Positions 8,967 through 17,822 are shown, counted from the stretch's first letter. The stretch: DNA of 64,000 nucleotides from Epilithonimonas hominis (GCF_003730015.1 NZ_RJTU01000061.1:124001-188000), one strand, 5' to 3'. Notes: generated by a model from the letters alone, not told the origin. Numbers and translations are program-made.

Positions 8967-9773
8967 CTAAATGTATAACCAGATGTTTTTTTTATCGATG
9001 TCGATTTTTTTGAAGAAAGAATGAGGGCTTGCTTTAGTTAATTCTTTAAAATCCTTTACCATATGTGATTGGTCATAAAAAAGATTGTCGTAGGTAAGCT
9101 GAGTAAGGTTTTTTGCGCTTTTCTTTTTTTCTATTGCAGACCGAAAACGATTAATTTTTCGATATTCAGAACAAGATTTTCCTACAGTTTTTGTGAATAA
9201 TGAATTCAGGTGCTGTCTCGAAATTTTATGCTTAGATGCGATATCTGCAATTTTCATATCAGATTCCATATCCAATAAAATAGCTTCTACCAATTCTAAA
9301 TTTTTTTGTTTAAATTTTGAAAGCCAGTATTCTTCGAGCAACTCTATTTGAAGGTTATGATTTTTCAATTCCAATATTTCTTTCATCGATTCAAAAAAAT
9401 CTGGGAAAGGATTAAAGTCAATAGAATTTCCCTGTTCGAAAAGTAAATGAGCCTTTTCAATAAAATGATTAATTCCCGAAGGCTTAAAATAAATTGTAAT
9501 TTCTGGAATTGAATTTTTATAGAGCAATTCAATCGGTTCCGTATAGCGTGACAGATAATCCGCAATTATCTCATTGGTTTCCGATTTAGATATGATGATT
9601 TGTCTGTCATCATTCATAATTTGGCTACCAATTGCCACAGAAAGAATGAAAAAATTGTTTGGAAAAGTGAAGTAATGAAAAGGTTGATTCGTATCATCTG
9701 GAAGCATAAAATAGTAGCCTTCAATATATCTTTTAAGGATATTGTTTTTGGGCTGGTAAAAAACTATTTTCAT
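8967..9773 (-). CDS. AraC-family transcriptional regulator
   Basis: 268-residue DNA-binding protein. The C-terminal third has the two helix-turn-helix AraC domain (roughly residues 165-260: MKIADIASKHKISRQHLNSL, then FYDQSHMVKDFKEL and SPHSFFKK). The N-terminal part resembles the cupin-like sensor typical of Bacteroidota regulators of this class (ITIYFKPSGINHFIEK); its ligand is unknown. The gene begins 20 bases after the alpha/beta hydrolase gene on the same strand, so the two are probably one transcript, and the regulator may control that hydrolase. Confidence 0.88.
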   Translation of the reverse strand: MKIVFYQPKNNILKRYIEGYYFMLPDDTNQPFHYFTFPNNFFILSVAIGSQIMNDDRQIIISKSETNEIIADYLSRYTEPIELLYKNSIPEITIYFKPSGINHFIEKAHLLFEQGNSIDFNPFPDFFESMKEILELKNHNLQIELLEEYWLSKFKQKNLELVEAILLDMESDMKIADIASKHKISRQHLNSLFTKTVGKSCSEYRKINRFRSAIEKKKSAKNLTQLTYDNLFYDQSHMVKDFKELTKASPHSFFKKIDIDKKNIWLYI

Positions 9774-9793
9774 TGGCTTCTATTTTTGAATAA

Positions 9794-10771
9794 CTATTTC
9801 AACCATTTCTGAATCGATTCAAGAAATATCTGTTGTTGGTCTACAAACAAGTAATGAGAACAATTATCAATGATTTTGAAATTGTTGTTCGTTACAATCC
9901 TTTCCATATCATCCAGTTGTTTGGTCGAAAAAATATGGTCTTGTTGTCCGTAGATTGCAAATAGTTTTATCTTCTTTTTTAGTTTTTTCAGAATAGGCTT
10001 TGTGTCAATATTATTTCTGCTTTCATTTTGATAGAATAAATTGGGGGCATTATCATTTCGAATATTATTTTTTCCAAATTCGCTGGCTTCATATTCTTTC
10101 CGAAATTGGTTGGCTTCTGATGTTGGAAACGGCATTTTGAAATAATTATTTTGGCTTGCAACTTCATAAACTTCTTTTCTATATTCAGCAGAATTTTTTG
10201 GAAGTTTTTCTATTTCCGAAATTTTAGAAAGCATCGGATTATCTATAGTTCCTTTATAATTTTTTCTGGTTGAATTTAAAATATGGTCGTAAGTTTCTTG
10301 CTGAGAAAATAATGCACCAGCTAAAATTAAGGATGATATTTTTTCAGGATTTTGTTCTGCGAAAAGTGTTGCAACCAAACCTCCGAAACTATGAGCAATG
10401 ATATTTGCTTTGCTGAGATTATAAGTTTTGTAAAGCTCATTCAAATCATTATTCGCTTCCTGAAAAGTAAAAGTTGCAGTTGAGTCTATAGAACGTCCTT
10501 CGCCACGTCTGTCATAAACAATAACATAAAAACCTTTGTCTGCTAATTTTTGAGCAGTTGTTCCTTCAAAAAGCGTCGAGTTTCCTCTAGGTCCGCCGTG
10601 AACAAAAATAATCGTTGGATTTTTTCTGTTTCCATAAGCTTTAGAATAAAATTCTATACGATTTTTGGAAATAGATTTTTCAGAAGAATTGTCTTTTTGT
10701 TGAGCTTGAAAATTAAAAGTAATCAATAAAAAAGACACAACAAAGAAAGGTAGTTTCAAAAAATGTCTCAT
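9794..10771 (-). CDS. Secreted alpha/beta-fold hydrolase, proline iminopeptidase-like
   Basis: 325-residue exported hydrolase. Signal peptide at residues 1-23 (ending FNFQAQ). The oxyanion segment FVHGGPRGNSTL and the YDRRGEGRS turn are typical of the proline iminopeptidase/epoxide-hydrolase group. The nucleophile elbow is AHSFGGLVATL, the acid is likely in YGQQDHIFS and the His in NCSHYLFVDQ. Substrate unknown. It is followed closely by an AraC regulator. The 106-base gap to trmD upstream holds a long perfect hairpin. Confidence 0.85.
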   Translation of the reverse strand: MRHFLKLPFFVVSFLLITFNFQAQQKDNSSEKSISKNRIEFYSKAYGNRKNPTIIFVHGGPRGNSTLFEGTTAQKLADKGFYVIVYDRRGEGRSIDSTATFTFQEANNDLNELYKTYNLSKANIIAHSFGGLVATLFAEQNPEKISSLILAGALFSQQETYDHILNSTRKNYKGTIDNPMLSKISEIEKLPKNSAEYRKEVYEVASQNNYFKMPFPTSEANQFRKEYEASEFGKNNIRNDNAPNLFYQNESRNNIDTKPILKKLKKKIKLFAIYGQQDHIFSTKQLDDMERIVTNNNFKIIDNCSHYLFVDQQQIFLESIQKWLK

Positions 10772-10799
10772 TTGTGTTTTTGAATTTGGTTAAGTTTTT

Positions 10800-10852
10800 A
10801 ATTTCATCAAAATTATTTCCCCAACCCTAAAGGGCGTAATTTTGATGAAATT
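10800..10852. repeat. Hairpin with perfect 16-base arms
   Basis: Arms AATTTCATCAAAATTA and TAATTTTGATGAAATT enclose a 21-base loop (10816-10836) containing CCAACCCTAAAGGG. It lies just downstream of trmD and may terminate or stabilise that transcript, although no long T-run follows. The loop motif recurs at about 2087-2099. Confidence 0.65.
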
Positions 10853-10877
10853 TTCAAATGATTTTTTAATGAAAGAT

Positions 10878-11552
10878 TTACTCCAAAAGATCTGGTCGTC
10901 TTTCTTTTGTAATTCTCACCGCCTCATCGTGTAACCAATCTTCAATCGCAGCAAAATTACCGCTTAGTAGAATTTCCGGAACGGATAATCCTTTGTATGT
11001 CGCAGGTCTTGTATAAATTGGATAAGATAAAAGGTCATCTTGGAAACTGTCTGTCAAGGCACTTTGTTCATCGTTCAAAACGCCGGGTAATAATCTGATA
11101 ACTGAGTCTGCCAAAACACAAGCCGCCAATTCCCCGCCAGTCAAAACATAATCACCGATTGAGATTTCTTTTGTGATATGCAAATCTCGAACGCGCTGGT
11201 CAATACCTTTGTAATGTCCGCAAAGGAAAATCAGATTTTTTTTGATGGATAAAGTGTTGGCAATTCTTTGATTCAGCGTTTCGCCGTCTGGTGTGAGATA
11301 GATGATTTCATCGTAATCTCTTTGAGATTTCAATTCAGAAATACATTTGTCCAGAGGTTCTACCATCATTATCATTCCGGCGCCTCCGCCATAGGGTTCG
11401 TCATCAATCTGACGATGTTTGCCAATGCTCCAGTCTCTGATATTATGAAAATGAACTTCTGCCAATCCTTTTTCCATTGCTCTTTTCAGAATGGAGGTTT
11501 TGAAAGGGCTTTCCATAAGTTCCGGAAGTACGCTGATGATATCGATTCTCAT
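10878..11552 (-). CDS. trmD: tRNA (guanine-37-N1)-methyltransferase
   Basis: 224-residue SPOUT methyltransferase that places m1G37 in tRNAs to prevent frameshifting. The trefoil-knot S-adenosylmethionine site is recognisable from [26 protein letters not shown] and the loop ending LLSGNFAAI. The N-terminal [11 protein letters not shown] and [14 protein letters not shown] are also family marks. Normal length. The start ATG (11550-11552) directly abuts the TAA of the NADH dehydrogenase gene, suggesting translational coupling. Confidence 0.97.
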   Translation of the reverse strand: MRIDIISVLPELMESPFKTSILKRAMEKGLAEVHFHNIRDWSIGKHRQIDDEPYGGGAGMIMMVEPLDKCISELKSQRDYDEIIYLTPDGETLNQRIANTLSIKKNLIFLCGHYKGIDQRVRDLHITKEISIGDYVLTGGELAACVLADSVIRLLPGVLNDEQSALTDSFQDDLLSYPIYTRPATYKGLSVPEILLSGNFAAIEDWLHDEAVRITKERRPDLLE

Positions 11553-12812
11553 TTATTGTTCGGTAGGATTTTTCTTAGACGGCGCAATAATCAGCCTTAA
11601 TGAAGAATCTTTATTAATATAACTCCACATCCAGTTAAAGAAAATTGCGATTTTGTTTCTGACACTCAGAATCAGCATCAAATGTAAGAACATCCACAGA
11701 TACCAAGCAAGAAAACCTTGAAATTTGAATTTCGGAAGGTCAACAACAGCTCTGTATTTCCCGATAGTTGCCATAGAACCGCGGTCGATATATTCGTATT
11801 CTGTCCAGTCTTTTTTGGAATCTTTTTTGAAATTTTTAGCCAGATTTTTCCCTTGATTAATGGCGACATTCGCAACCTGAGGATGACCTTGAGGATATTT
11901 GGGTGTTTCCATATATGCGATATCGCCGATAGCAAAAATGTTATCAAAACCTTTAACCTGATTGTACCGATTGACGATATATCGATTTCGAACTAGATTT
12001 TCTTTGTTGAAATCATCAATGATATTTCCGGTAACTCCAGCCGCCCAAATCACATTGTTTGTTGGGATAGAATTGCCACTTGCCATATTGATGACTTCTC
12101 CGTCGTAATCCGTAACGCGTTCATTTTTTAAAAATTTAACACCCAGTTGTTTCAAATAATCTTCTGCTGCGTCCTGCGATTCCTGGCTCATTGCTTCCAA
12201 TGGTTTATCGCCAGCACTTATCAGAATAATATTAAGATCGGAGAAGTTCATTCTAGGATAATCTCTAGGAAGAATATGGGTTTTCATTTCAGAAAATGCA
12301 CCTGCTAATTCTACTCCGGTTGGCCCGCTTCCTACAATTACAAGATTCCAGTTTCCATCATCGCTGGATTTTCTTTCGATAATCATCTTTTCGAAAGTCA
12401 TCAAAATACGATTTCTTATAGTAATGGCTTCTTGTGTATTTTTCATTCCGAGAGCCAATTCTTGCATCTTTTGATTGCCAAAGAAATTGGTTTTACAACC
12501 TGTCGCAATCACGAGTTTGTCATAAGTGAAAACCCCAATCTCGCCAATCACTTTATTTTCGGATGGAATAATCTTTATCACTTCAGTCATTCTGAATTGG
12601 ATATTCTTGGACTTTTGGAAGATTTTTCTGAAAGGGAAAGAGATATTAGAAGGTTCTATTCGTCCTGTTGCCACTTGATAAAATAAGGGCTGGAACATAT
12701 GATGATTCATCTTATCGATGACCATTACTTTGTATTTTCCTTGATTATTAAGATGTTTTGCAAGTTGTAAGCCAGCAAATCCGCCGCCAATGATGACTAT
12801 CTTTTCCCTCAT
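11553..12812 (-). CDS. ndh: Type II NADH dehydrogenase (NAD(P)/FAD oxidoreductase)
   Basis: 419-residue membrane-associated flavoprotein that passes electrons from NADH to quinone without pumping protons. First Rossmann motif IIGGGFAGLQLAKHL (residues 6-20) binds FAD; a second, IVGSGPTGVELAGAF near 160, binds NADH; FAIGDIAYMETP near the C-terminus is the third FAD contact. A C-terminal hydrophobic segment (FLAWYLWMFLHLMLILS) should anchor it to the inner membrane. It is the first gene of an apparent ndh-trmD unit. Confidence 0.93.
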   Translation of the reverse strand: MREKIVIIGGGFAGLQLAKHLNNQGKYKVMVIDKMNHHMFQPLFYQVATGRIEPSNISFPFRKIFQKSKNIQFRMTEVIKIIPSENKVIGEIGVFTYDKLVIATGCKTNFFGNQKMQELALGMKNTQEAITIRNRILMTFEKMIIERKSSDDGNWNLVIVGSGPTGVELAGAFSEMKTHILPRDYPRMNFSDLNIILISAGDKPLEAMSQESQDAAEDYLKQLGVKFLKNERVTDYDGEVINMASGNSIPTNNVIWAAGVTGNIIDDFNKENLVRNRYIVNRYNQVKGFDNIFAIGDIAYMETPKYPQGHPQVANVAINQGKNLAKNFKKDSKKDWTEYEYIDRGSMATIGKYRAVVDLPKFKFQGFLAWYLWMFLHLMLILSVRNKIAIFFNWMWSYINKDSSLRLIIAPSKKNPTEQ

Positions 12813-12917
12813 TGCAATTTTTTTATAAAATTAAGGTTTTTTTATCTGCATCAGTAATAGCAAAAATTATGCTTGAAATTTTTAAAAACAATTATTTGTA
12901 TCACTTAAACAAAAAAA

Positions 12918-12946
12918 GAGCCCTTTCAAAAAACTTGAAAGAGCTC
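12918..12946 (-). terminator. Terminator of the B12 uptake unit
   Basis: Stem GAGCCCTTTCAA with TTGAAAGAGCTC (one mismatch), followed on the minus strand by a run of seven Ts. It lies 23 bases after the stop of the propeller lipoprotein gene. Confidence 0.8.
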
Positions 12947-12968
12947 TAAAAACACAAATGATGAAAAA

Positions 12969-14036
12969 TTAATTTTTATAGAAACCGTTTACGCCTATTC
13001 CTGCAGAAAGTGTTTTTATCAAATTCCCCTGTAGAGAATAGATCATCACTTTGCTTGGTCCGTTAAAATTGACATCAGAGATATAAACTTTATCATCTAT
13101 GATGTTAAGACCATATAAATAAAGGCCTGTCGTTTTAGCATATTTGAAAAGTTTAGTAGCTGTTGTATTAGCGGCTGTTCCTTTACTGTAAATATTACCG
13201 TCTGAATCTGCAAAAAACAATTTGTTATCTGCGAATCTCAGTTTAGCAGCTTTTATTCCAGCTAATTTAGAACTTGTAAAAGTACCTGTCTTTGTATTAA
13301 CTTCATAGATATAAGAATCTGTATTTTCCGTAGAAAGGACATAAGCAAAACCATTAGCTGATATCATATCATTGATGATTCCGTTATCCGTAAGTGTAAT
13401 GGTTTTATCAACTGTATTAGTAGTAGAATTGATTGTGGTAATGGTGTGACCCGTTGGGATTTCGTTATAAGGTGGTGTCATCTCATAAGTAGAACCATCT
13501 GTCTGAACAACAATCTGATCTCCAACACTTACAATTTTTTCTGCATATCTGTCAAAGGAAAGTTTTTTAACTGGAGCAAAAGTAGTAGCATTGTAAACAT
13601 TGACTGCATAAGTGCTGAAAAAATCATTGCTGGTTACATAGACATAATTTCCTGCAAAAGCGATTCCTCTGGCTTGTTCTGCCTGGAATGTTGCTGTTTT
13701 CTTAAAAGTATAGCGGTCTACCACTTCTACTTTGTTAGAGTTGTTGACTACAAGATAAGCCTTGTCATCTTTGAAAGCTATAGTTTGTAAAACATCTCCT
13801 AAAGGTTGGTTGTCATTATTACTAGCATATATATTTTCTGACAAAGTTGATAAGTCTGAAGATAGATAAGATACTTCTGCCTGGTTTTTGTTAAACCCAC
13901 CTTCTACACCCAAAAGAATTCCACCTTGATAAGCACCTTTTACAATATCATTTTCAAGTATTTCGTCGTCTTTACACGCCGTGGTTAAAAGTAATGATGC
14001 AGCAAAGAAGCCGGCAAGTAATTTTCTGATTTTCAT
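12969..14036 (-). CDS. BtuG-like beta-propeller surface lipoprotein
   Basis: 355-residue lipoprotein: signal sequence with Cys21 in the lipobox (LLLTTAC). The rest is a repeating beta-propeller of the YncE/DUF5074 type, with blade-like units such as IAFKDDKAYLVVNNSNKVEV, GIAFAGNYVYVTSND and LRFADNKLFFADSDGNIY. The gene lies 10 bases after a TonB receptor gene that is under a cobalamin riboswitch. In Bacteroides, the propeller lipoprotein BtuG binds vitamin B12 at the cell surface and hands it to BtuB; this gene's fold, export signal and position fit the same job. The assignment rests on context and fold, not on cobalamin-contact residues. Confidence 0.78.
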   Translation of the reverse strand: MKIRKLLAGFFAASLLLTTACKDDEILENDIVKGAYQGGILLGVEGGFNKNQAEVSYLSSDLSTLSENIYASNNDNQPLGDVLQTIAFKDDKAYLVVNNSNKVEVVDRYTFKKTATFQAEQARGIAFAGNYVYVTSNDFFSTYAVNVYNATTFAPVKKLSFDRYAEKIVSVGDQIVVQTDGSTYEMTPPYNEIPTGHTITTINSTTNTVDKTITLTDNGIINDMISANGFAYVLSTENTDSYIYEVNTKTGTFTSSKLAGIKAAKLRFADNKLFFADSDGNIYSKGTAANTTATKLFKYAKTTGLYLYGLNIIDDKVYISDVNFNGPSKVMIYSLQGNLIKTLSAGIGVNGFYKN

Positions 14037-14046
14037 AATATATAGA

Positions 14047-15870
14047 TTAAAAATTTAAATTCAAATTGATGGCAAAATTTCGTTTCGGCATATAATAGCC
14101 GTAAACAGTTCTGTAAACTTTGTCCGTGATATTATTGACTTTGAAGCCTATTTTAGTTCCTCTTAAGATTTCTACCGAGATGCCTCCATTAATTATGGCG
14201 AATGATTCTAAGGCTAATTTTTCAGATTCTTCCGAATCGCTGAATATTTTTCCATTCCAGATACCCTGAGCAAAAATTTGATACTTTTTATAATGATAAG
14301 AAAAATAACCATTTAGGCTGTGAAAGGGAACGTAAGGAAGTTGTTTTTTCAGTTTCTGATCATTAGATTGCGTGTATGAGTAGGATATTTGTGTTTCAAT
14401 GTGATGGTTATTTTTGAAATAATTATATCCAACTTGTGATTCCAATCCCCAAGACTTTACTCTGTCCGTATTGGTGGCTTTATACATTCCGGTAATATTC
14501 GGAAGCCATCGTATCATGTTTTTGATGTCCATAAAATACGATGTGACAGAGAATTTCCAATTTTTTAATTTAATGATTTGAGACAGTTCTGCCTGTTTCG
14601 AAGTTTCTGCCTTCAAATTCAAATTCCCTCCTTGCACCCAGTACAAATCATTAAAACTCGGCGCCCTAAAGTTTTTTGAAAGATTAAATTTTATCTGATA
14701 CCAAGGTTTTGCTTGATAATTTGCTCCCGCAGAAAATAAATAAGGACTGCTGAAGTCTTCAACAAAATCTTTCTTGGCTCCCAATTCTAGAAATAGATTT
14801 TTCAACTCGTTATTTCGGTACAAAACGGCGATGGAGCCTTGATTTCTGTTAGCAGGCAACCTTTGGGTTTTGAAGCTTTCAGAAGTGAGATAGTTGTATT
14901 CTAAAATGGTGTTGAAAGAAGATTTAGGAGTCAGTTGATAATTAAAATCTGATTTTAAAATAAACTGTTCAGAAGCGCCACCGCTTTGAGAATCGTTTTT
15001 TGCTGAGTTTGAAAAGTATTGATAATCGTCAGTCAAATAAGCCAGTTTGAACTCGTTGCTGATTTTTCTATTTTTTAATTTCCATCCCAATAAGCTTCGG
15101 AAACTTTGAGTTTCATATTTTGTAGGTGTAGAAAATTCAGACAAAAGCGCATAGTTTTGAACGCCGTCATACAGCTGAGTCTGCCAGTAGAGTTCATTAT
15201 TTGCTGATAATTTGTAGGCTATTCCCAGATTGAAAGCCGAGTTTTGATAAGCTCCATTTCTGTTTTTGTAATATTTTTCTTCCACTTCATACTCATTTTC
15301 GCTTTGCGAGTGGTTGAAATTAAAATTAAAACTAAAATTCTCATCGCTATATTTAGCAGATGCCAACGAGTTAATTGTTGCAAAGGAACTATATTCCGAA
15401 AACAGATTTACACTAAAACCTTTGTTATAATCAAGAATGTTGTTGAGGTGAATAGAGCCTCCAATTGCTCCGCTGCCATAAACCACACTTCCGCCGCCAT
15501 ATTTAACTCCGACATTTTCATAACTCAGCGGACTCAAAGTATTAATGTCGCCCTGACCAAGGAAAACAGAATTGATATTAATTCCGTTCCAGACAAAAGC
15601 GGTTTGTTGTGCGGTTGTTCCACGAAAAGAGGGAGATGAAGTTGCGCCACGACCATTTTCCTTGATGTAAATGTTAGATTGAAAACGTAGTAAATCTGAT
15701 AGCGATGTGGAGTTTTGTAAAATCTTATCAGAATTAATGTTCTCAATTTTCGCAGTTTTAGATACTTTTCTGTACTGATTATCAATTAATACAGTATCTA
15801 TCAATGTTTCCTGAGCGGAAAATTGATTCAGCAATAAAAGGGAAAAGAGCGCAAAAAAAAGTTTTTTCAT
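14047..15870 (-). CDS. btuB: TonB-dependent receptor, BtuB-like cobalamin transporter
   Basis: About 607-residue outer-membrane receptor. The ATG at 15868-15870 is preferred because it starts a clean signal peptide (MKKLFFALFSLLLLNQFSAQ) and has GGAGGAAAGG upstream; an ATG 24 bases earlier is the alternative. The plug domain is recognisable from LSDLLRFQSNIYIKENGRG, SPSFRGTTAQQTAFVWNG and VYGSGAIGGSIHL; the remainder is a 22-strand barrel ending in aromatic FAINLNLNF. No carboxypeptidase-like N-terminal domain is present. A cobalamin riboswitch lies directly upstream, which makes vitamin B12 or a cobinamide the likely cargo. The BtuG-like lipoprotein follows. Confidence 0.9.
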   Translation of the reverse strand: MKKLFFALFSLLLLNQFSAQETLIDTVLIDNQYRKVSKTAKIENINSDKILQNSTSLSDLLRFQSNIYIKENGRGATSSPSFRGTTAQQTAFVWNGININSVFLGQGDINTLSPLSYENVGVKYGGGSVVYGSGAIGGSIHLNNILDYNKGFSVNLFSEYSSFATINSLASAKYSDENFSFNFNFNHSQSENEYEVEEKYYKNRNGAYQNSAFNLGIAYKLSANNELYWQTQLYDGVQNYALLSEFSTPTKYETQSFRSLLGWKLKNRKISNEFKLAYLTDDYQYFSNSAKNDSQSGGASEQFILKSDFNYQLTPKSSFNTILEYNYLTSESFKTQRLPANRNQGSIAVLYRNNELKNLFLELGAKKDFVEDFSSPYLFSAGANYQAKPWYQIKFNLSKNFRAPSFNDLYWVQGGNLNLKAETSKQAELSQIIKLKNWKFSVTSYFMDIKNMIRWLPNITGMYKATNTDRVKSWGLESQVGYNYFKNNHHIETQISYSYTQSNDQKLKKQLPYVPFHSLNGYFSYHYKKYQIFAQGIWNGKIFSDSEESEKLALESFAIINGGISVEILRGTKIGFKVNNITDKVYRTVYGYYMPKRNFAINLNLNF

Positions 15871-15910
15871 AATCTGCCTTTCCTCCGAAAGCATCTTTAT
15901 TTAAAATTTA

Positions 15911-16148
15911 TCTCTGGCAGGTCTCCTGACTTTCGCTGATTTTGCGCCTTCTCATCCGTCTATGACGGACAATGGCATTTGATGAATAAAGAATAATCAG
16001 AAAAGGAATTATTCTTAGCAAAAACATTTAATTTAATTATTAATTTTTCATTATTAATTAAATCTGTCGCGATTTACAGTTGCGGGGACAGTTGAAGATT
16101 TGCGCTTCATTCCCTTTTAATCCCGAAACATTCGGGAACCAAATTCTC
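15911..16148 (-). promoter_or_regulatory. Cobalamin (AdoCbl) riboswitch
   Basis: Minus-strand RNA carries the family's conserved parts in order: AAAAGGGAA followed by GCAAATC, then CCCCGCAACTGTAA, a variable stem region, TGCCATTGTCCGTC, and the terminal AGTCAGGAGACCTGCC. A hairpin GTTCCCGAATGTTTCGGGA starts it. It ends about 40 bases before the receptor start, so it should switch off receptor and lipoprotein synthesis when cobalamin is plentiful. It also confirms the cargo class. Confidence 0.95.
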
Positions 16149-16150
16149 GG

Positions 16151-16158
16151 CAAATATA
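16151..16158 (-). promoter_or_regulatory. -7 box of the B12 uptake unit
   Basis: Minus strand TATATTTG matches TAnnTTTG and lies just before the riboswitch 5' end. A good -33 TTG was not found. Confidence 0.5.
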
Positions 16159-16187
16159 AACAAGTTTATTTGATAATTTAAAAATAC

Positions 16188-17246
16188 TTAGAATGCAAGC
16201 TTTCCTGTTTCTGAGATGTTTCTTTTTTTGTAAAAGTTTTCCAACGGTTTTGGGAAGGATTTTTCTTCCGCCTGACTGTCATCAGCAATTATATAATCAT
16301 TTTTTAAAGCAAATGTTTCAAATTCGCTTTTCGATTCCACTTCGACAGTATTGATTTCAATTGTCATGTTCTTATGCGTTAGTTTGTGGCTGATTATTTT
16401 TGAATTGACAATATAATTAGTCCAATTTTCAGGAATCGAAATAGGGAATTCATAAAGTTTTTTCCAGATAAAATCATTGCCTCTTTGTTTGATAAGGAAG
16501 TGATCTTTATGCTTCACAAAAAAATATTTCAAACTCAAATCCGAAACTTTAACTTTTTTCGTTTTTACAGGAAACTCCGAAACTCTCCCTGTTTGGAAAG
16601 CAGTGCAGTCATCATTCACAGGGCACTCTCCACAAAGAGGGTTTTTGGGTTTACAAATCTCAGAACCAATATCCATTATCGCCTGATTGAATTCGCCAGC
16701 TTTATCATCAGGCATAATTAACAAAGCCAAATCGGAAAAATATTCAAAAGCCTTCGAACCTGAAATGTCAAAATCATCAGCAAAAATCCTTGACAAAACT
16801 CTATAGAAGTTACCATCTACTGCAGGAACTTTTTCTTCAAAACAAATACTTGCAATGGCAGCAGCCGTATATTTTCCGATACCTTTTAATTTTAAAATGT
16901 CATTATAATGGTTAGGAAACTCGCCTCCAAAATTTTCTACAACCTGATGAGCTGCTTTGTGAAGATTAATCGCTCGGGAATAATAACCCAAACCTTTCCA
17001 ATATAATAATACATCGTCTTCCGAAGCATTGTGAAGCTCTACAACAGTCGGGAATCTTTCTATAAATCTGAGATAATGACCGAGTCCTTGCTTGACTTGT
17101 GTTTGCTGCAAAACTATCTCACTTATCCATATATTATAAGGAAGCTGGTTTTCTCTCCAGGGAAGTTGTCTGGCATTGCTATCGTACCACTTTGTGAGCT
17201 TTTTTCCAATGTGAAGAAAATCAGCATTTTGTTTGTTTGTTTTCAA
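16188..17246 (-). CDS. mutY: A/G-specific adenine glycosylase
   Basis: 352-residue DNA repair enzyme that removes adenine mispaired with 8-oxoguanine. The catalytic Glu lies in SEIVLQQTQV, the helix-hairpin-helix is LKGIGKYTAAAI and the catalytic Asp is in AVDGNFYRVLSR. A 4Fe-4S cluster is bound by Cys residues spaced C-x6-C-x2-C-x5-C (CKPKNPLCGECPVNDDC). The C-terminal MutT-like domain that recognises 8-oxoG runs from about residue 230. Normal length. It is transcribed divergently from the HU gene 47 bases away. Confidence 0.95.
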   Translation of the reverse strand: MKTNKQNADFLHIGKKLTKWYDSNARQLPWRENQLPYNIWISEIVLQQTQVKQGLGHYLRFIERFPTVVELHNASEDDVLLYWKGLGYYSRAINLHKAAHQVVENFGGEFPNHYNDILKLKGIGKYTAAAIASICFEEKVPAVDGNFYRVLSRIFADDFDISGSKAFEYFSDLALLIMPDDKAGEFNQAIMDIGSEICKPKNPLCGECPVNDDCTAFQTGRVSEFPVKTKKVKVSDLSLKYFFVKHKDHFLIKQRGNDFIWKKLYEFPISIPENWTNYIVNSKIISHKLTHKNMTIEINTVEVESKSEFETFALKNDYIIADDSQAEEKSFPKPLENFYKKRNISETGKLAF

Positions 17247-17264
17247 AAATATGTTTTATATTTG
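17233..17264 (+). promoter_or_regulatory. Promoter of the HU gene at 17.3 kb
   Basis: TATATTTG at 17257-17264 matches TAnnTTTG; TTG occurs at 17233-17235 and 17237-17239, giving spacings of 21 and 17 bases. The start codon is 29 bases downstream of the -7 box. The promoter overlaps the first codons of divergent mutY. Confidence 0.65.
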
Positions 17265-17293
17265 CACACCAAAAATATAAAGAATTTTAGAAA

Positions 17294-17584
17294 ATGACAA
17301 AGGCAGAATTGGTAAATACCATCTCGAATAAGCTGGGAGTAGAAAAGAATGATACACAGAAAGTTATAGAAGCTTTTATGCAGGAAATTAGGACCTCCAT
17401 GTATAATGGAGATAATGTTTACCTAAGAGGATTTGGTTCTTTTATTATCAAAACAAGAGCGGCAAAGACCGGTAGAAATATCTCAAAGAATACAGCAATA
17501 GAAATCCCTGCTCATAACATTCCTGCTTTCAAACCTTCAAAAACATTTGTAGAGAAAGTAAAGACCAAAGTTGCAGTGAAATAA
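17294..17584 (+). CDS. HU-family DNA-binding protein (first copy)
   Basis: 96-residue histone-like protein that binds and bends DNA as a dimer. The N-terminal helices (MTKAELVNTISNKLGVEKND) are followed by the conserved VYLRGFGSFIIKTRAAKTGRN and the beta-arm region with IEIPAHNIPAFKPSKTF. It differs clearly from the second HU at 29.2 kb: the arm lacks the INPATKKP motif and has KNTAIEIP instead, closer to the IHF-like group. It is followed after 38 bases by a 30-residue basic protein gene; a hairpin ends the unit before RNase G. Confidence 0.93.
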   Translation: MTKAELVNTISNKLGVEKNDTQKVIEAFMQEIRTSMYNGDNVYLRGFGSFIIKTRAAKTGRNISKNTAIEIPAHNIPAFKPSKTFVEKVKTKVAVK

Positions 17585-17622
17585 TTAGTTCGAATATTAA
17601 CAGTATAAAAAAAATATAAATT

Positions 17623-17715
17623 ATGCCAAGCGGAAAGAAAAGAAAAAGACACAAGGTAGCAACCCACAAAAGAAAGAAAAGAAGAAGAGCAAACAGACAC
17701 AAAAAGAAAAAATAA
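17623..17715 (+). CDS. 30-residue Arg/Lys/His-rich protein, possible ribosomal protein
   Basis: ATG at 17623 opens a 31-codon frame: MPSGKKRKRHKVATHK followed by RKKRRRANRHKKKK. About 70 per cent of residues are Arg, Lys or His, with no acidic residue. I recall near-identical proteins in other Flavobacteriia at the same place after HU. In size and composition it resembles tiny ribosomal proteins such as actinobacterial bS22 and the C-terminal part of mitochondrial mS38, so a structural ribosomal role is a reasonable guess but unproven. It is easily missed by gene callers because of its length. It shares the HU transcript. Confidence 0.75.
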   Translation: MPSGKKRKRHKVATHKRKKRRRANRHKKKK

Positions 17716-17743
17716 TTTAACCTTTTTGAGTCTTAAACATATC

Positions 17744-17778
17744 AAATATAGTTGGCATCTCGCCAGCTATATTTTTGT
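17744..17778 (+). terminator. Terminator after HU and the 30-residue protein
   Basis: Arms AAATATAGTTGGC and GCCAGCTATATTT (one G-T pair) with a 5-base loop, followed by TTTTGTTTT. It separates the HU unit from RNase G. Confidence 0.8.
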
Positions 17779-17822
17779 TTTATATTTACAACCTTATTTT
17801 AATAAAACCTTTTTATGAAGTT

